A stretch of 64,000 nucleotides of DNA from Chinchilla lanigera (GCF_000276665.1 NW_004955435.1:1188373-1252372), one strand, 5' to 3'. Positions 11,650-23,690 are shown, counted from the stretch's first letter. Notes: generated from the sequence alone by a model not told the origin. Numbers and translations: made by a program.

Positions 11650-14270
11650 ATTAACATAGCCACCAAGTAATGTTAGTGGTCATTTATTAAGGTCAAGGCA
11701 AGCGCTGGACAGTTTTCAGATTCTAATCTACACAATTTCATTTTCTGCTCACAATCAGAGATCCAGGGATGGCTCCTGGAGTCAGGGGGAAGTGAGTCTG
11801 AGGTCATGTTTGAGTGCCCATGAAAGCTAGATCTCACTAATTGCCACGTCATGAGTGGGTTAAAGATGACCTGAAGATTTCTAGAAAACTCATATCCTCA
11901 AATTATGTCCAAAAAATTTTTTCTTCATTTTGACTTTATAACCTTACAGATAAATTGAGATAAACTAAGAACTAGAACTAATTCTTTTGTATTTTCAATA
12001 ATTGCTTTTCTTATTGCAAGGTGGGATTTGTGTGGGATGTGAAACATATGTTAGTATTTCAATCAGTCCTCCTAATCTTCATCAGGAAAATCAATACTGT
12101 CCCTGGCCTTTTGATTGCTTTTTAAAGATGCAAATATAATGCCATACTTTTTCAGTTTTTGAATTTAACTTTAGATGCCATGACATTTGGAGCTCAGTTG
12201 CGAGAGAAAATCACGACAGTAACATACACGACTGTAGCACTGATTTTAATAGAGTAACAAGAAACGCGGTCACATATTCTGCCTATGTTTCACAGCAGAA
12301 ATTCCTTCTGCATCACAGCCCGTTACAAATGCAATTCACCGAGGTCTTATGGGTGACAAAGCTTTAATTAGCATCACATTGTTTTCTAATGTGATTTTGC
12401 ACTTGTAAAAACAGGATTAGGAATCAAAATATACTTTTATAAATGCCAATTTTAATTGTATTACTGATGGTGGGCAGGCCTTTAAGCACCCACGCAGCTT
12501 CTTACATAATACCTCTCTGTTTGGAGGTTGAGTGTGGAAGACAAAGAAAAGATAGCATAACTTGTCTAATGAAACACTTTTAAATCAGAAGACAAGATGC
12601 AGTCTTTCTTGGTGCACAGCTCCTCATCCACTATCGTTGCCTCCTGAGCTTGTACCCTCACAGCAGTCAGTGCCCAGAAAGTAGGTAATGCTTAGCAACT
12701 GTCTCTGCTTAAGTCCATGAGGGAAGTGAGTGGAGCAGTACACAGATGGTTGCGCTTGCTCAAGAACAAGCTTGAAGGTCCACTGATTTCTTCTAGGCCC
12801 GCAATGGTGAAACCTTTTAGAGCTTTCAATGATATAGCCCACTGCAGGCACCTATGGAGTAGGTTCAGCACCGCTGTTCCAGGCCCTTCCTTGGAAGATA
12901 TCTGCACTTTATCCCATTTAACTTTCCAGCCATTTGGTTTTGCTTTTGTGTTCGTTGTTGTATGAGATCCTTTGTCTTCCTACCCTGAAGAAACTCATCC
13001 AAGGAAGCCGCCATCTTATTTCACTCAGGGACTACTTTCTAGCAGAGCAGGATTAGATCCTCAAGTTAAACATTTGCTTCAGAAATCACACTCCATATTC
13101 ATTGCTACATTTTATCTGTATCTTGAGTGCTTCCTGGACTTGTGTTCACTCACCTGCAGCAGACCCCTGCCATAGGGAAGCCCCAGGCTTTCCTCTCCTT
13201 TTAAGCAGAGCTCAATCAGATGGCAGAGTGGGTGGGGTTAAGCAGTTTATCAATGTTAGCCAATATTTCAGTTGGAAAAATAAAACCAATACATGTATTC
13301 AGTTTCCCAGCTTGCAGCTATAACTACAAGACCTGAGAAAGACAAAAACTGGACATCACGCCAAGGCCGCTTAACTATTCTTTGTGTTTGGTTTTTGTGG
13401 ATGAAATATAGAAATAGTACATCCAAGCTTTGATTATTCACAAAGGGAAGGACTAAGACTGAAGTGACTATAGTTGAAAGTGAGTTTTAATTTTGAAGTG
13501 TTGCCTCTGTGCTGCAAATGAAATAATGATTTGGAAAACATTGTTATTCTACAGCAGCTCTACATAATCTCAGCCATTTCCATGAGTATGATCGTGTCCA
13601 GTTAGGCATGTGCTTAAGTCAGAGAAGACATTTCATGTTACAGTGCAAAGGTGATTATATCACCTGCTGAGTTTTAAAACCTCAGTTCATTATATTTTTA
13701 CTCTTTCATTATTCTCTAATATTTTATTTCTTGAACTTTTCAAACAAGTAGGAAGAATGAAAGAACATTACAATGAGTTCTATTGCTTTCAAATCATGAT
13801 TTTCTGGGAGGAAAAAAACCTCACTGTCAGATCCATGTAAATTTTTAAGTTTTTTTCATTTCTCTTTAATTGCTTCTTAATTTCTTATTGATCCACGAAC
13901 TAAAGGATTATTGTTTGGTTCACCGAATGAGCAGGGAAGATTGTCTGGGTGAAATTAAATCAGTTGACCCAGGCTTTTTTGCTGGAAATTGGGTTGTGCA
14001 ACCATAATAGCTCCATGCACTTGATAAGACAAAGCGGAAAAGGACAGCACAGCCACAAAGCCCTCTAATGTTTCTCCTTTGTTAATTCATTGCCATGATT
14101 TTGAGGTGCCCATTAGACAGAGGGACTTTGTAGGACAAATTTGGGTTTGTGGAGAAATTCAACAGAGCTCAATTGTTACGATATTTTCTTTAGGTTATGT
14201 TTCTAAATTACGATATAGAAATAACTAAATAAAATGACCTGTCATTAACATGCTTCATATTCCCTGTGAC
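11650..14270. other. Unique sequence with a regulatory-looking block
   Basis: No gene recognised. The part at 12150-12475 is repeat-free and carries homeodomain-type cores (TTTAATTAGCAT at 12363-12374; further ATTA/TAAT cores at 12450-12470), which is why I list it separately. The rest, including open frames around 12620-13320, shows nothing I can assign. Confidence 0.4.
12150..12475. promoter_or_regulatory. Candidate conserved non-coding element (possible enhancer)
   Basis: Seen: no recognisable transposon, several preserved CpGs (around 12200, 12265 and 12340) in AT-rich DNA, and clustered TAAT/ATTA cores including TTTAATTAGCAT. Known: such composition is common in developmental enhancers bound by homeodomain factors. 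Inferred: possible enhancer. I cannot test conservation from one sequence. Confidence 0.3.
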
Positions 14271-14760
14271 TTTCTCCCATACTTTTTTGTACAGTATTTG
14301 GTCTAGTTTCAGCTCTTTTCTGTCCCTCCCTTTCCTTCCCCTCATCATTATGGTCCTCGTCTCTTAGCCTAAATTTCTATTGTTTCTCCTACTTATATTT
14401 CATTCAGTGAATGCAGTAAACACCTGGCATTTTTCTGCCCATCTACAAACTTTGAGCATGTTCAAATGTCAGCTCAAGTCCTACGGCCCTTTGGAAATCC
14501 CTCCTCATTTGGGTAACTATAGTGGTCACTCCCTACTCTGTTGCTGCTCAGACACTGTCGTCTTGTACAACTGAACACCTTGTGAAGTCTGCCCGATTAT
14601 TCATTGGCTTCATATTTGCCTGCCTTATACATGCTTTATGTCATGAGCACTTTTTTCATATACATATATCTCTTTTGTGTCACCTGCCCTCCACTTTGCA
14701 TTGGTATATTTTTTACTCAGGTACAAAGAAAACAGGAACAGGCTGAAAACTGTTAGGCTG
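14270..14760 (+). repeat. L2 LINE relic, plus strand
   Basis: About 14460-14660 follows the L2 3' end in sense orientation: TTCAAATGTCAGCTCAAGTCC, then CCTCCTCATTTGG, a CTGCTCAGACACTGT-like part, and a later CATGAGCACTT stretch that recalls the CATAGCACTT segment. It is strongly diverged, as expected for a family extinct since before the placental radiation. Ends are approximate. Confidence 0.55.
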
Positions 14761-15769
14761 AAGGAAGCAAGGTAGAGAGCCCAGGGCCTGAAAAAGATGG
14801 GGTTTTATGAGAATAAGAAATGGAGGCCAAAGACATAGCCTAAAACTACACCATAAAGAAAAGTCAGGATCTAGACATAGTCATAGGCATGACTTTCTGT
14901 CTGGGAAAAAATAGCTCTAAGTATTCCGAATGTGTCTGAACCTTTTATAATTACAAGTTTTCTGGGACTAGCTTCCAAGAAGTCTCAGAATGTGAGTAGG
15001 TTTATCTGGTTACCTAGAATCGAGGAGGAATATCTGCAGGACAGGGAAAGAAGGAAGCTGGAGCTTGACCTTTCATGCCACATACAATACTATTCACACA
15101 TGCATGCATATACAGTGCTGAGTAAACGCTGGCTTATTGAATAAGGTCCACTCAAACAGCACTAATGAGATTCTTGGAGGCTAGCTCTAGTTATGACAAG
15201 TGGATGCTATCCAAGTTAAAATCCATTTGCATGTATTTCCCTGATATCTGTCTAAAATACTTCTATGTTTCCAGACATTGTATATCAAGGATCATTGACC
15301 AACTATTTTCGGCAACAGGAATAAAAATTGTACATGCATGTTCTCTTAGGATGTTACTCTAGATCTTTTAATTAGTAATATTTTCTTCAATAAACCACTC
15401 TCAGCTATCCTCCATGGAGAACTGTAAGTATATTCTGGTAGCCACAGCAAATTTATATAGTCATGATAAAGAAGTGTGCATTCACTACATGTGTGAGCTA
15501 CGGTCCCATCTGTCCATGCTCAGGCCCTGCGTGTCTCCCTTCCAAGTGTTTTTTTTGCAGCCTTCCTTATTTCTGTGTGGTAGTCCTTGAAATATCTCAC
15601 GTGTGGCCTGTACCGCAAAACCTGCTGTCAGTGCTGGAGTCTAAGACCTGTGGCTCTGACATAAATAAAGACAAGGTTCTGGAGTTCATTTTTCCTTTTT
15701 TCCTCACCTAGGAGGATAAGAAGAAATGTCAGTTGTGGAGAAGATACTGTGCTGACTTGGCTGCACAAG

Positions 15770-15875
15770 CTCTCAGTTCTAATTCTCCCTCTGCTGCCAT
15801 TTCTCCATTTAGTGGTCTCTTTTACCATCTCTGGGCCTTAGTTTTTCTCACCTGTAACAGAAAGGAGTCAAATCT
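15770..15875 (+). repeat. MIR-like fragment (possible)
   Basis: CTCTGGGCCTTAGTTTTTCTCACCTGTAA (positions 15829-15857, shortened here to CCTTAGTTTTTCTCACCTGT) resembles the sense MIR core CCTCAGTTTCCTCATCTGTAA. The flanks are too diverged for a firm call. Confidence 0.5.
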
Positions 15876-16027
15876 CTAAAGACTAAGGATTCATGCATTA
15901 GATTCTATGCTTTTCCCTCAGCAGCACTTTCAAAACTTCAACTGTTGCTAATTTTATACCAATATATTGATTTATGAGACAAATTAAAGTACAAATGGAA
16001 TGTGTCCCAAGCAACCTTATGCAGTAC

Positions 16028-16395
16028 TTGATAAATATCTTGGTCACTCTCCCATCGTGGGGCAAAACATCCAACACCCACCAGTCAAAGGGGAAGTTGA
16101 TTTTGATGTGCAGTTTCAGTCCATGGTCCGCTGGCTCCACAGAGACAAGAGGGTAAAGGGCACTGTGGAGGTCAAGGCACTCAACCTGCGGCGGCTGGAA
16201 GCAGAGCAAGAAAGGAGAAGCTAGGGACAAGAATACAGCCTTGGGGGTCATCCCCCGGGTCCAGCTCCAGCCAGGCCCACTCCTAACAGCCCTTCCAGTT
16301 ACCCACCACTGACTGCACCGCCCTGCGCTCCGGTCACCCGCCAAACTCATGCGATTTTGGGGACATTTGAAATCTAATCCATGACAACATGCCTC
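16028..16395 (-). mobile_element. MST-like MaLR solo LTR, minus strand
   Basis: The reverse complement runs from ATGGATTAGATTTCAAATGT (from 16383) through a GGTGGGTAAC-type segment and CTTGCTCTGCTTCCAG to GGACCATGGACTGAAACTG, ending near 16030 with TGTTTTGCCCCACGATGGG-type sequence. This is the same family as the copies at 2574, 32515, 44552, 54074, 54865 and 62844. A 150-residue minus-strand open frame across it is an LTR artefact. Confidence 0.65.
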
Positions 16396-16543
16396 TCTAC
16401 CTTGCTGGCAGTTTTGATATCAAGTAGGGTACTTTTCCCAAGTGTTTGCATGATCTCCTGATAGCTAGCTTACTTTCTGCTGTGTGACATTTATTTTAGT
16501 CTATTTTACCCTTCACTGTTCAAAATTATGCTTAATCAGATTT

Positions 16544-16545
<2 letters not shown>

Positions 16546-16580
<35 letters not shown>

Positions 16581-16665
16581 GTTTTTCTCCGGTACCGGGA
16601 ATCGAACTCACGACATTGTGCTTGCCAGGCAGGCGCTTTGCCGTTGAGCTAAATCCCCAGCCCCT
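16546..16665 (-). mobile_element. ID SINE, minus strand, with long A-tail and perfect duplication
   Basis: The reverse complement begins GGGGCTGGGGATTTAGCTCA (pol III A-box TAGCTCAACGG) and carries the B-box GTTCGATTCCC and the CCGGTACCGG block, ending in a long A-tail (34 T at 16546-16579 on this strand). The 12-bp duplication AGATTTAATTTT lies at 16538-16549 and 16666-16677, so its left copy overlaps the first T residues. The perfect duplication and long tail point to a recent insertion. Confidence 0.93.
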
Positions 16666-16689
16666 AGATTTAATTTTGATTCCCATAAC

Positions 16690-16955
16690 TAAATAACAAT
16701 AATATGGATCATGTTGATATTCTTGGGCACTTTTTATGTGTCAAGCAGCATCCTAAAGGTGTGAATGTGCCAATTCATTCAGCCCTTAAATCCATGAGGA
16801 AAGTGGATTTATTACATGAGCTCTATGATTATAGCTGACTCCAAACGGGGCTGTGGAGGCACCGAGAACCTGAGAACCTTGCCTGAGTCCCGTAGCCACA
16901 AGTTAGCAGTTCTCTGTCCGAAACCAGAGCGCATGTCCAGGGCTCCTGTTCTCCA
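16690..16955 (-). repeat. MIR relic, minus strand
   Basis: The order GGGCACTTTTTATGTGTCAAG, then AATTCATTCAGCCCTTAAATCC, then GAACCTTGCCTGAGTCCCGTAG with CACAAGTTAGCAG, follows the antisense MIR pattern (small-interval, ATTTAATCC and CTTGCCCAAGGTCAC parts). It is strongly diverged, so ends are approximate. Confidence 0.5.
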
Positions 16956-18776
16956 GCGATTGTGCTACGGCGCATCTGGTTTCCAAAGTGCCCGAAACGA
17001 AAACATGTCCTTGGCTAATGTTTTAGAGACATTAGGTGAAACTCTCACATAGGCTGCATAATCGCAATTTACTTGTGGGGTAGCTGTGAACCCAAGACTT
17101 GGTTCAACTTTCCTGCTTTGCAGTGCATGCTAGCAGCAGGGACTCTGTATGGAGATGCTGATGCTCTGAGAGCGCCGCTCCATTTGGAATTCAAGGGAAT
17201 GAACCATCACGATCGACAGGGACACCGAACAGCGCGCATCAAAGAGGTGAAGTTAGTCACAAGTGACAATCCAGTGTTAAATAATTAAATTGTTTTAGCT
17301 GCTAACAGTAAGCGAATGTTTTTTAAATTGCACTTTAATAATGCCATGCCCTTTATAACCAAAATTAATGTTTTCTGTCGCTCTGTTTTTGAAGTATGTG
17401 TCAGTTTAATTAAACTATTAATGGTAGACAGATTTTAAGTACTTTATATTCTTCATTAAATTGTATCTGCCCAACAAGCATAAACAGGGAAGTCGGGTTG
17501 GTGAGGAGCAGATTCACGCTCTGCCTGATTAATCACTCATCATCAGATAAGATTGATGCCTTGTGCTTGTCTAAGTACTCACTCCCATGATACAGAAGTC
17601 CACTTCCGGGTTATGATAGTCACTGAGCTTCTTTTAAAGCTAAAGGTGACAGCTTCTTTGAAGAAAGAACAGGGAGTCAAAGAGTGTTGAGATTTGTAAA
17701 ACAAAAGGCTGCAAGGCAGGAACTGGGGACTGAGGGGATCAGGCCTTCGGTTCCTTTGGGATCTACGAGCTAACTGGTGGATTAGAGAAGAGAGACTCCT
17801 TCCTTCCTCTTCCTCTCCATACAGACACAGGTTGGCTTCTTCTCCTCGACCATTTCTCGACTGCCTCTGTGTAACCTAATCTCCTACAGAAAACATGCCA
17901 AACCAAACTAATGCAAAGCAGTCATTTGTGTTCATGGCCAGAAATGAAATTGATAATGTAAACGGAGAGCACACCCCAAGCCTCTCCTGGATTCAGTTCA
18001 AGAGAATTGACTCAGTCTTGGCTAAAGATCAGCATGGACTACAGCAGGATAAGTTCCTGTCCCTTCAGCCCACCGATGACATATGCAAAAAAAAGGGGTC
18101 CTCATTGGCAAACAGTTAAAAGAAGCAGGGCAGGGTTGAAATTACATTTCTCTAGCAAGAGGAATTGCTGAGCTACATCTGCTGCCTATAGTCAAGGATG
18201 TAATGTGCTATAACAGAGACAAGTGTGTCCTTCCTTCGTGTGGCAGATCAGTCAATAGCTTTCATGTGACCGTGTTCACTATTATGTTAGTAATGAAACC
18301 CTCGTGTGATGTGACAACTGTGGAATCACATTCAGTCACAAAGCTGGTGTTAACGAGGGAACTGGCGTGGTGGTAATTAGACAGCTTTCCGGTCCCTTCC
18401 TTCACAAATCGTCGATAATGTAGTAAATAGGCTGGCGATGCCTTTCCGAATAGCTGTATTAAGCTTCATATTCTTGGAAGTTCGTCTACTGGGCTTGTTT
18501 CTGGGAATCAAACCATAGAAAAGAAATACATAGCAATCTTTTCATTTTGAAGAGTTTGTGCATATGTACACCCAGGTATGGATCATGGATGTACTGTATA
18601 TATATGTGCATGTACTTATGTATTTATCCATTCAGCTATTCGTCTATCTCTACTATCAAATCTTGCATGTAAAATTCAAAACCTATATTAACCTATTTAG
18701 TTTTAATTAACTGGCAGTTGGCAGAAAGTATGATCCAGAAAAACAGAGACCCCAGGGTGTAAGGTTTCACTAAAGC

Positions 18777-18778
<2 letters not shown>
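16956..18778. other. Unique sequence with a regulatory-looking AT-rich block
   Basis: No gene recognised. 17290-17660 is repeat-free and AT-rich with palindromic GATTAATC (17527-17534), TTTAATTAAAC and other homeodomain-type cores. The open frame at 17895-18119 has no recognised motif or splice context. I hold the block as a possible conserved element only. Confidence 0.35.

Positions 18779-18819
<41 letters not shown>
18779..18819. repeat. (AT)n microsatellite
   Basis: About 20 AT units, followed at 18834-18850 by a second short AT-rich run. Confidence 0.97.
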
Positions 18820-18820
<1 letters not shown>

Positions 18821-18850
18821 CCCAATCATATTCATATATATATATGTATA

Positions 18851-19620
18851 TTTGTAGCACAAACACCAAAATAATCTCTTTTACACTTTTGTGGAAAATG
18901 AGCCCTATTGAAACATAATGAATCTACCAGCTCAGTCCTGGAAAGAAATTCCGATTTATAAATTTAATATATTCCTTATTATCCGCCTAGTGCTGAGTGA
19001 AGCTTACCCAACTGGGACCCTTCCTTCCTGGAACTACGATCTGAGCAGGCAGTTCTCCAGGTAATCAAGAGACAACTTTAAGGAAATTTCCTCTACACAA
19101 AAGCTGGGAACAGCGGACACCAAACAGAAACCTGGTGGAGTCAAGTCCTTTGTGGAGATTCTGCTTCACCCTTCTGTGTTTCTCAGCTATCCCTCCATTC
19201 CCACGTATGTGTGACCTACTTCAGGCTCCAATCCTTGGAGATAAAGACATGTTCCATCAAGTTCTGCTGATGGGTTTTCCCCCGAGACTTGGAGTTTCAC
19301 TCTCTGACAGGTTACCAGATATCACTGGTTGAGCCTGAGTGCGTGTTGAAGTACTACACCGTGCAGTGTGGTCCTCTGCAGAGAGGATTCTCGTGCTAGT
19401 TCCAAGCATGCTTCCTCCTGGCTCCCACCTTTCCTGGAGGCTCTGGTATTGGTGCTCCATCTGCGGCTACACCAGGTTAAAAGGTCTTCATGGGGATCGG
19501 AAGCAAACCCCTCTAACCAGCTGCCCTCACAAGGTTATTTCCTTATATAGTGGTTGTTCATGGGTTTATGCAAAAGCACTTTGACAGACTAACTAGTAAC
19601 TAGTCACGGAATAACTGGTT
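18851..19620. other. Unassigned sequence
   Basis: GC content is moderately raised around 19150-19500 compared with the neighbours. Short open frames in several frames and on both strands overlap and cancel each other as evidence. An old LTR is possible but I cannot match one. Confidence 0.35.
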
Positions 19621-19624
19621 ACCG

Positions 19625-19945
19625 GACACTGAGCATACAGAGATGACAAGACATAGGCTCTATCCTCACTATGCTCACAGCCCTAACTGAAGAGTTGGAT
19701 AAGTCAGCCAACACTACTAAGAAAGGGGGTTTTACGTGAAAACAGGGTTATAAAGCAGTGCCAGTGAGGGCTTAGCCTGGAGAAAAGGAAATCCTCCCCG
19801 TCCCCAAGGAAAAGAGATGGACTTTGAGTAGTGGATTAACACAGGAAGCAGCCTGCTGGTTAAAGAAGGGATCAGGTACTCTGCGAGGGGACATCAGCCT
19901 GGACAAAGGTATGGAAGCCAGAGCTAACACTGCCCTAGAATAGTT
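19625..19945 (-). repeat. L2 relic, minus strand (possible)
   Basis: The order CACTGAGCATACAGAGATGAC, then CTCTATCCTCAC...GCTCACAGCC, then GTGAGGGCTTAGCCTGGAG and GACAAAGGTATGGAAGCC resembles antisense L2 3' sequence (GGGGATACAGC, CCTCATGGAGC and the CAAAGGC part). Strongly diverged. Confidence 0.45.
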
Positions 19946-20404
19946 TTGGTTTGAAAACAGAAGAAACAGCAACCTTACTGGGCAGAGAATGAATCATAAA
20001 CTTTTCTGTAAGTCATTGTGAGACATTGTTCCTTCTTCAGAAAGCAAAAGTGAAGCAAGGAAGGAATTAAGCCAGGAGAAACAGAAATTTTTAGGAGGAA
20101 ATTCACAGTGTTTTGGCAACCAAAAATGAAAATGTCTAAAGTCTTTTCTATAGTTGTCATTTTATTTTAAATCACTAGATGTGACAAAAAGAAATAAGCT
20201 GTGGTCTTGTTCCAGAAGAATGTAGATAGTATGGTCTGAGGCAGAAAGGACACAAAGACCTCGCCTCAGGGCAATAAAGGCTCTGAGGAGCAAGTACACC
20301 AGCGTTCAGACAGAGACAGAGGGTGCAATTGCTGCTCACCTTCCAAATGTTACTGTCCTAGGCTACCCTAAAGCCACTTTCCACTAACATGACTTAAACA
20401 GAGC

Positions 20405-20530
20405 TCTACATTGAATCTCATTTAAATTTCTTAGCAATATTTTGAGGAGATTGCTATTATTCCCATTGCCAAGATCAAACACCCTGAAGCCCAGAGACCG
20501 TAATGTTCTTATTCAAATGTTATATAGATG
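20405..20530 (-). repeat. MIR relic, minus strand
   Basis: Follows antisense MIR: AATCTCATTTAAATTTCTTAGCAA, a GCTATTATTCCCATTGCCAAGAT stretch and CTGAAGCCCAGAGACCGTAATG, equivalent to the TATTATCCCCATTTTACAGAT and GAGGCNCAGAGAGGTTAA core. Confidence 0.65.
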
Positions 20531-21125
20531 ACAAAGGATGAACATAAGCTTAGAAAAAAATCCCAATCTGAGAGCAAAGCTCAAATATGTTTTCTCATAC
20601 ACTAAAATTTTCAAAAACTTGTAAGGCATGTAATTAGACACAGCCACCTTCTTGGGGTCCTTAGAACATGGGCTGGCCACCCTGCTTTACACTTCAGTCA
20701 TGTCAGTTATGAATCGTTAACACGTAGTTGGCACAACCCAGACACGAAGAGAGTTCTAAACTTTGAGTCTCTGTTCAAACCATCCTGGACGTAGCCTAAA
20801 TTTATGGATGTTAAGGTAAGGAGTGGAACAGCTAAACTTAAATGGCCAGCATATGTTCCCGCATAAAAGCTGAGACCTGACTTGCAGGCTGTTACAAATC
20901 CCTAACTCTTGAAAGGAGAATGAAACAAAAGACACCAGTGTGCTCACTGCCTGACAGCTGAATTTAGAGATCATTTGTAAATCTGTCACATATTGTAAAT
21001 CTGATTATAAGGGTGCTGGGTTAGAGCTGGAACTTTACTGTGAAATATATGGATGTCCTTTGTCTACATCATTCACGGTCCTTTACTTATTGCTGTTTTC
21101 CCCACGCTGTTGACACAGTCATTAA
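20531..21125. other. Unassigned sequence
   Basis: No gene, RNA or repeat recognised. The minus-strand open frame at 20756-20989 has no recognisable motif. Confidence 0.4.
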
Positions 21126-21129
21126 TAGC

Positions 21130-21310
21130 TACAATTTGAACTGACTACATCCCAGGTAAGGCGCGTTATCTCACGTATTCCTGATAACTGCATGAATTTA
21201 TTAAAGGAACCGCTAAACCTAGAAACACTCCTGTCAGTCAGATTGCTTATTGTGTTGAAGCCAGGATGGAAACTCAACCTAGCCAGCTCTCCTCACCCTA
21301 GTATTCACTC
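21130..21310 (-). repeat. MIR relic, minus strand
   Basis: GTAAGGCGCGTTATCTCACG followed by ATTCCTGATAACTGCATGAA and, further on, GCCAGGATGGAAACTCAACC corresponds to antisense MIR (GTGCCAGGCACT...ATCTCATTTAATCCTCACAA and GGATTCGAACCC). Moderately diverged. Confidence 0.55.
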
Positions 21311-21794
21311 TTAGGTGTAAGGAAGGCCAGTGAGGGGTCACATGCTGTCCCAGGGTGTTTCCCACAAATGTGCCGCACTTGCTGTTAGCTGTTTTGTAGC
21401 CCTCACTCCCCTGCTGCCTGATCTTTAGCTTTGAACGTTTGCTTTTGGTCCTTGAATTTTATGACTGCACAGATCTCCTTTGTATGCTTCCCGTTTACAT
21501 TTGTTTTCTGTACACTGTCTGAAACAATCACCCATCTTTGTCAAACTACCTTTATCAGACACGAGGCTACCGAGCTGGGTCTCAGTGTCTTCATGAGCAC
21601 TTTTTACAAAAGGGGAAAGTTTTAGACCTTATAAAAGCATTGATAAAGTAAGAATGAAGGCGATTTTTGAAAGAATTTGAGTTGCAAATGGAAAAAGAAT
21701 TGCACGGAGACAAATGTGGACACTGAGAGACCAATTAAAATGCCTCTGCAGTAATGCCTTTGAAGAAATGTTCTTAACTTGCACCAGGGCTGTT

Positions 21795-22026
21795 CCAGTA
21801 GAGGGTGATAACTTCAGAACACAGGCTCTGAGGTCAGACTCCCCAGGTCTAACACCTGGATTTGCCATTCTTTTATCACGTGGCCATAAATTACTAAACC
21901 TCTCTTTGTCTCCGCTCTCTCATCTGAAAATTGATGTGACTGTATAACAGTACCTACTTCTAAAATTATGACTATTAAATGAATTAGTATATGTGGGAGT
22001 GGCTAACCTACAATAAATGTTATAAA
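21795..22026 (+). repeat. MIR SINE, plus strand, nearly full length
   Basis: One of the clearer MIRs here. It has CACAGGCTCTGAGGTCAGACT (21820-21840), GGTCTAACACCTGGATTTGCC (B-box region), ACTAAACCTCTCTTTGTCTC, CTCATCTGAAAATTGATGTG, GTACCTACTTCTAAAATTATG, ATTAAATGAATTAGTATATG and a final CAATAAATGTTAT. Every part occurs in the order of the MIR consensus. Confidence 0.88.
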
Positions 22027-22380
22027 ATGGTGGAAATAGAGCAGGGAGAGATAAGAATGAGATGTAAGAAATATAAGCTCTTTAGCTGACTTCCTATGGG
22101 AAAAGCATAAGGGACTATCTGGAATGTTTCTGAAAATTCTGTCTTAAAGTACCACTTTCTGAGGCTTCAGTCCTCACAAAGGCAGTTTTGCGAGGAGGGA
22201 AGGTGGGGCTGAGAGGATATCCTAGGTGTGGGTGCTTCAAAAATGATTAATGGGCACTGGTTAGCAGGCTTTACTCATTAGCTAAGGGGCCCTAGGTGCC
22301 ATATTTTTTATAATGTTGGTAACAGTGTATTTTGCCGTATTAAAGGTATCTGTATGTCATAAAAATAGATACCTTCATTT
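22027..22380. other. Unassigned sequence
   Basis: No gene or repeat recognised between the MIR and the L2 relic. Confidence 0.4.
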
Positions 22381-22505
22381 AGTTATTCATGCAGTTCCCA
22401 CTGTGCTTCCGGCACTCTGATGTACATTATTTGGTAGTGGTGAACAAAATCAAGTATTTGCTGCTAGTGAGGACACAAACAGCAAACAAATAAATGAATA
22501 ATGTA
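22380..22505 (-). repeat. L2 3' end relic, minus strand
   Basis: TTATTCATGCAGTTCCCACTGTGCTTCCGGCACTCTGA (shortened) leads to GGTGAACAAAATCAAGTATTTG and AACAAATAAATGAATAATG, matching the antisense L2 end in the order ATTCAT, CACTGTGCNNGGCACT, GTGAACAAAAC, ACAAATAAAT. Confidence 0.7.
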
Positions 22506-23480
22506 GAGATTCAGTTTCTTCGAATGTGTTAGTTATGGTGAGGTTCTCATGGATAGCAGCTCCTCTCACCACAATGAACACTTAAATCATGTCCTTCTCT
22601 TTCAGTTGTCTCAGGCGCCAGATTGGGAAAGAGCTCAACCTCTGTGCACGTTAAGGGAGCAGGGTTCCTCCCAAGTATCTGCTACACCACCCCCAGCATT
22701 AAGTGAACTCACCACTAAATCCAGCTGAAAGCTCACAAGAAGAGCTTAAGCCGTTTTCTGGTATATTCTGTTGGGGAGAACTTAGGAATTAAGGGAGGCA
22801 GAGAAACGTGGCTGGGAAACCACGTGGTCAGCTTCAATTCTATTATTCCGGAAGGAGGAAATGAAGGATTTTAACAGACATCTAGAAGTCTAAGTAATTG
22901 TATATCTTCTTTTAAAAATTAACATAGAGATGATGCCTTCTGATTTCTACTCTTCCTTCAGAACATAAATCGGGAATGTAATCTCCAGTGAAACGGATCC
23001 ATGTTTATGCATTTTCTTTATCGTTTGAGAAAAAATTGAAAGGGAAAGGTGCAAGGCACTGCGCAGCATTCTCCGGCCTCCCCAGCAGGTCTGCGCCTTG
23101 CGTCCACACCCCTTCACTCTCGCTTTGGCCCGGTGGCTCATTCACACTCAGCTTCGTCAGCCAGTCCCATTACTGAGAATATTTTTTCTTAAAAAATTAA
23201 TATATTTTCTTAAGTTCATAGTCAACATTTACACATGAACATGTATGGAAATTCCCATTAAAAGTACAATTATGTTTTCTAGGAGTACGTTCTAAATCTA
23301 AATGTGCCAGGCAGCTTTGTTAAGTATTTATGGTAAAAAAAGAGTTTTTAAGTTCTCAATAAAATAATTTTTGTAAATTTTAGGAGGAATAATGCTGACA
23401 ATTTTAAAAGTGAAGAAGCCATCTTTCAGTATGACGTATTCTGACTGCCCTATTAAAAGTGAAACTCTTATTATCAATAT
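22506..23480. other. Unassigned sequence
   Basis: No gene or clear repeat. A short imperfect inverted repeat (ACGTGG/CCACGT) lies near 22805-22825. Confidence 0.4.
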
Positions 23481-23690
23481 CTATTGATTTTTCCTGAACT
23501 TTCTCCCATCATATTATTTCTTTCTAACCCACTACTTTTCAGTTATTTTATTGTCTGTATCATCTCAGTAGAATTCCAGTTAAATGAGGGTAGGATTTTT
23601 GTCAGCTTTGATCACTGGTATAGTTCTAGGGTCTGGCATAAGGACGGGCCCATAGTCACCTCTCAGATAATAATTGTTACATAAATGGAG
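23480..23690 (+). repeat. L2 3' end relic, plus strand
   Basis: TTTATTGTCTGTATCATCTC, GTAGAATTCCAGTTAAATGA, GGGTAGGATTTTTGTCAGCTT, AGGGTCTGGCATAAGGACG and TAATAATTGTTACATAAATGG follow the sense L2 3' end in order (TTTATTGTCTGTCTC, CTAGAATGTAAGCTCCATGA, GGGCAGGGA, GTGCCTGGCACATAG, AATAAATATTTGTTGAATGA). Confidence 0.8.

Noticed and set aside
15898..16350. 150-residue minus-strand open frame
   Set aside because: Mostly the antisense of an MST-like LTR; no protein motif.
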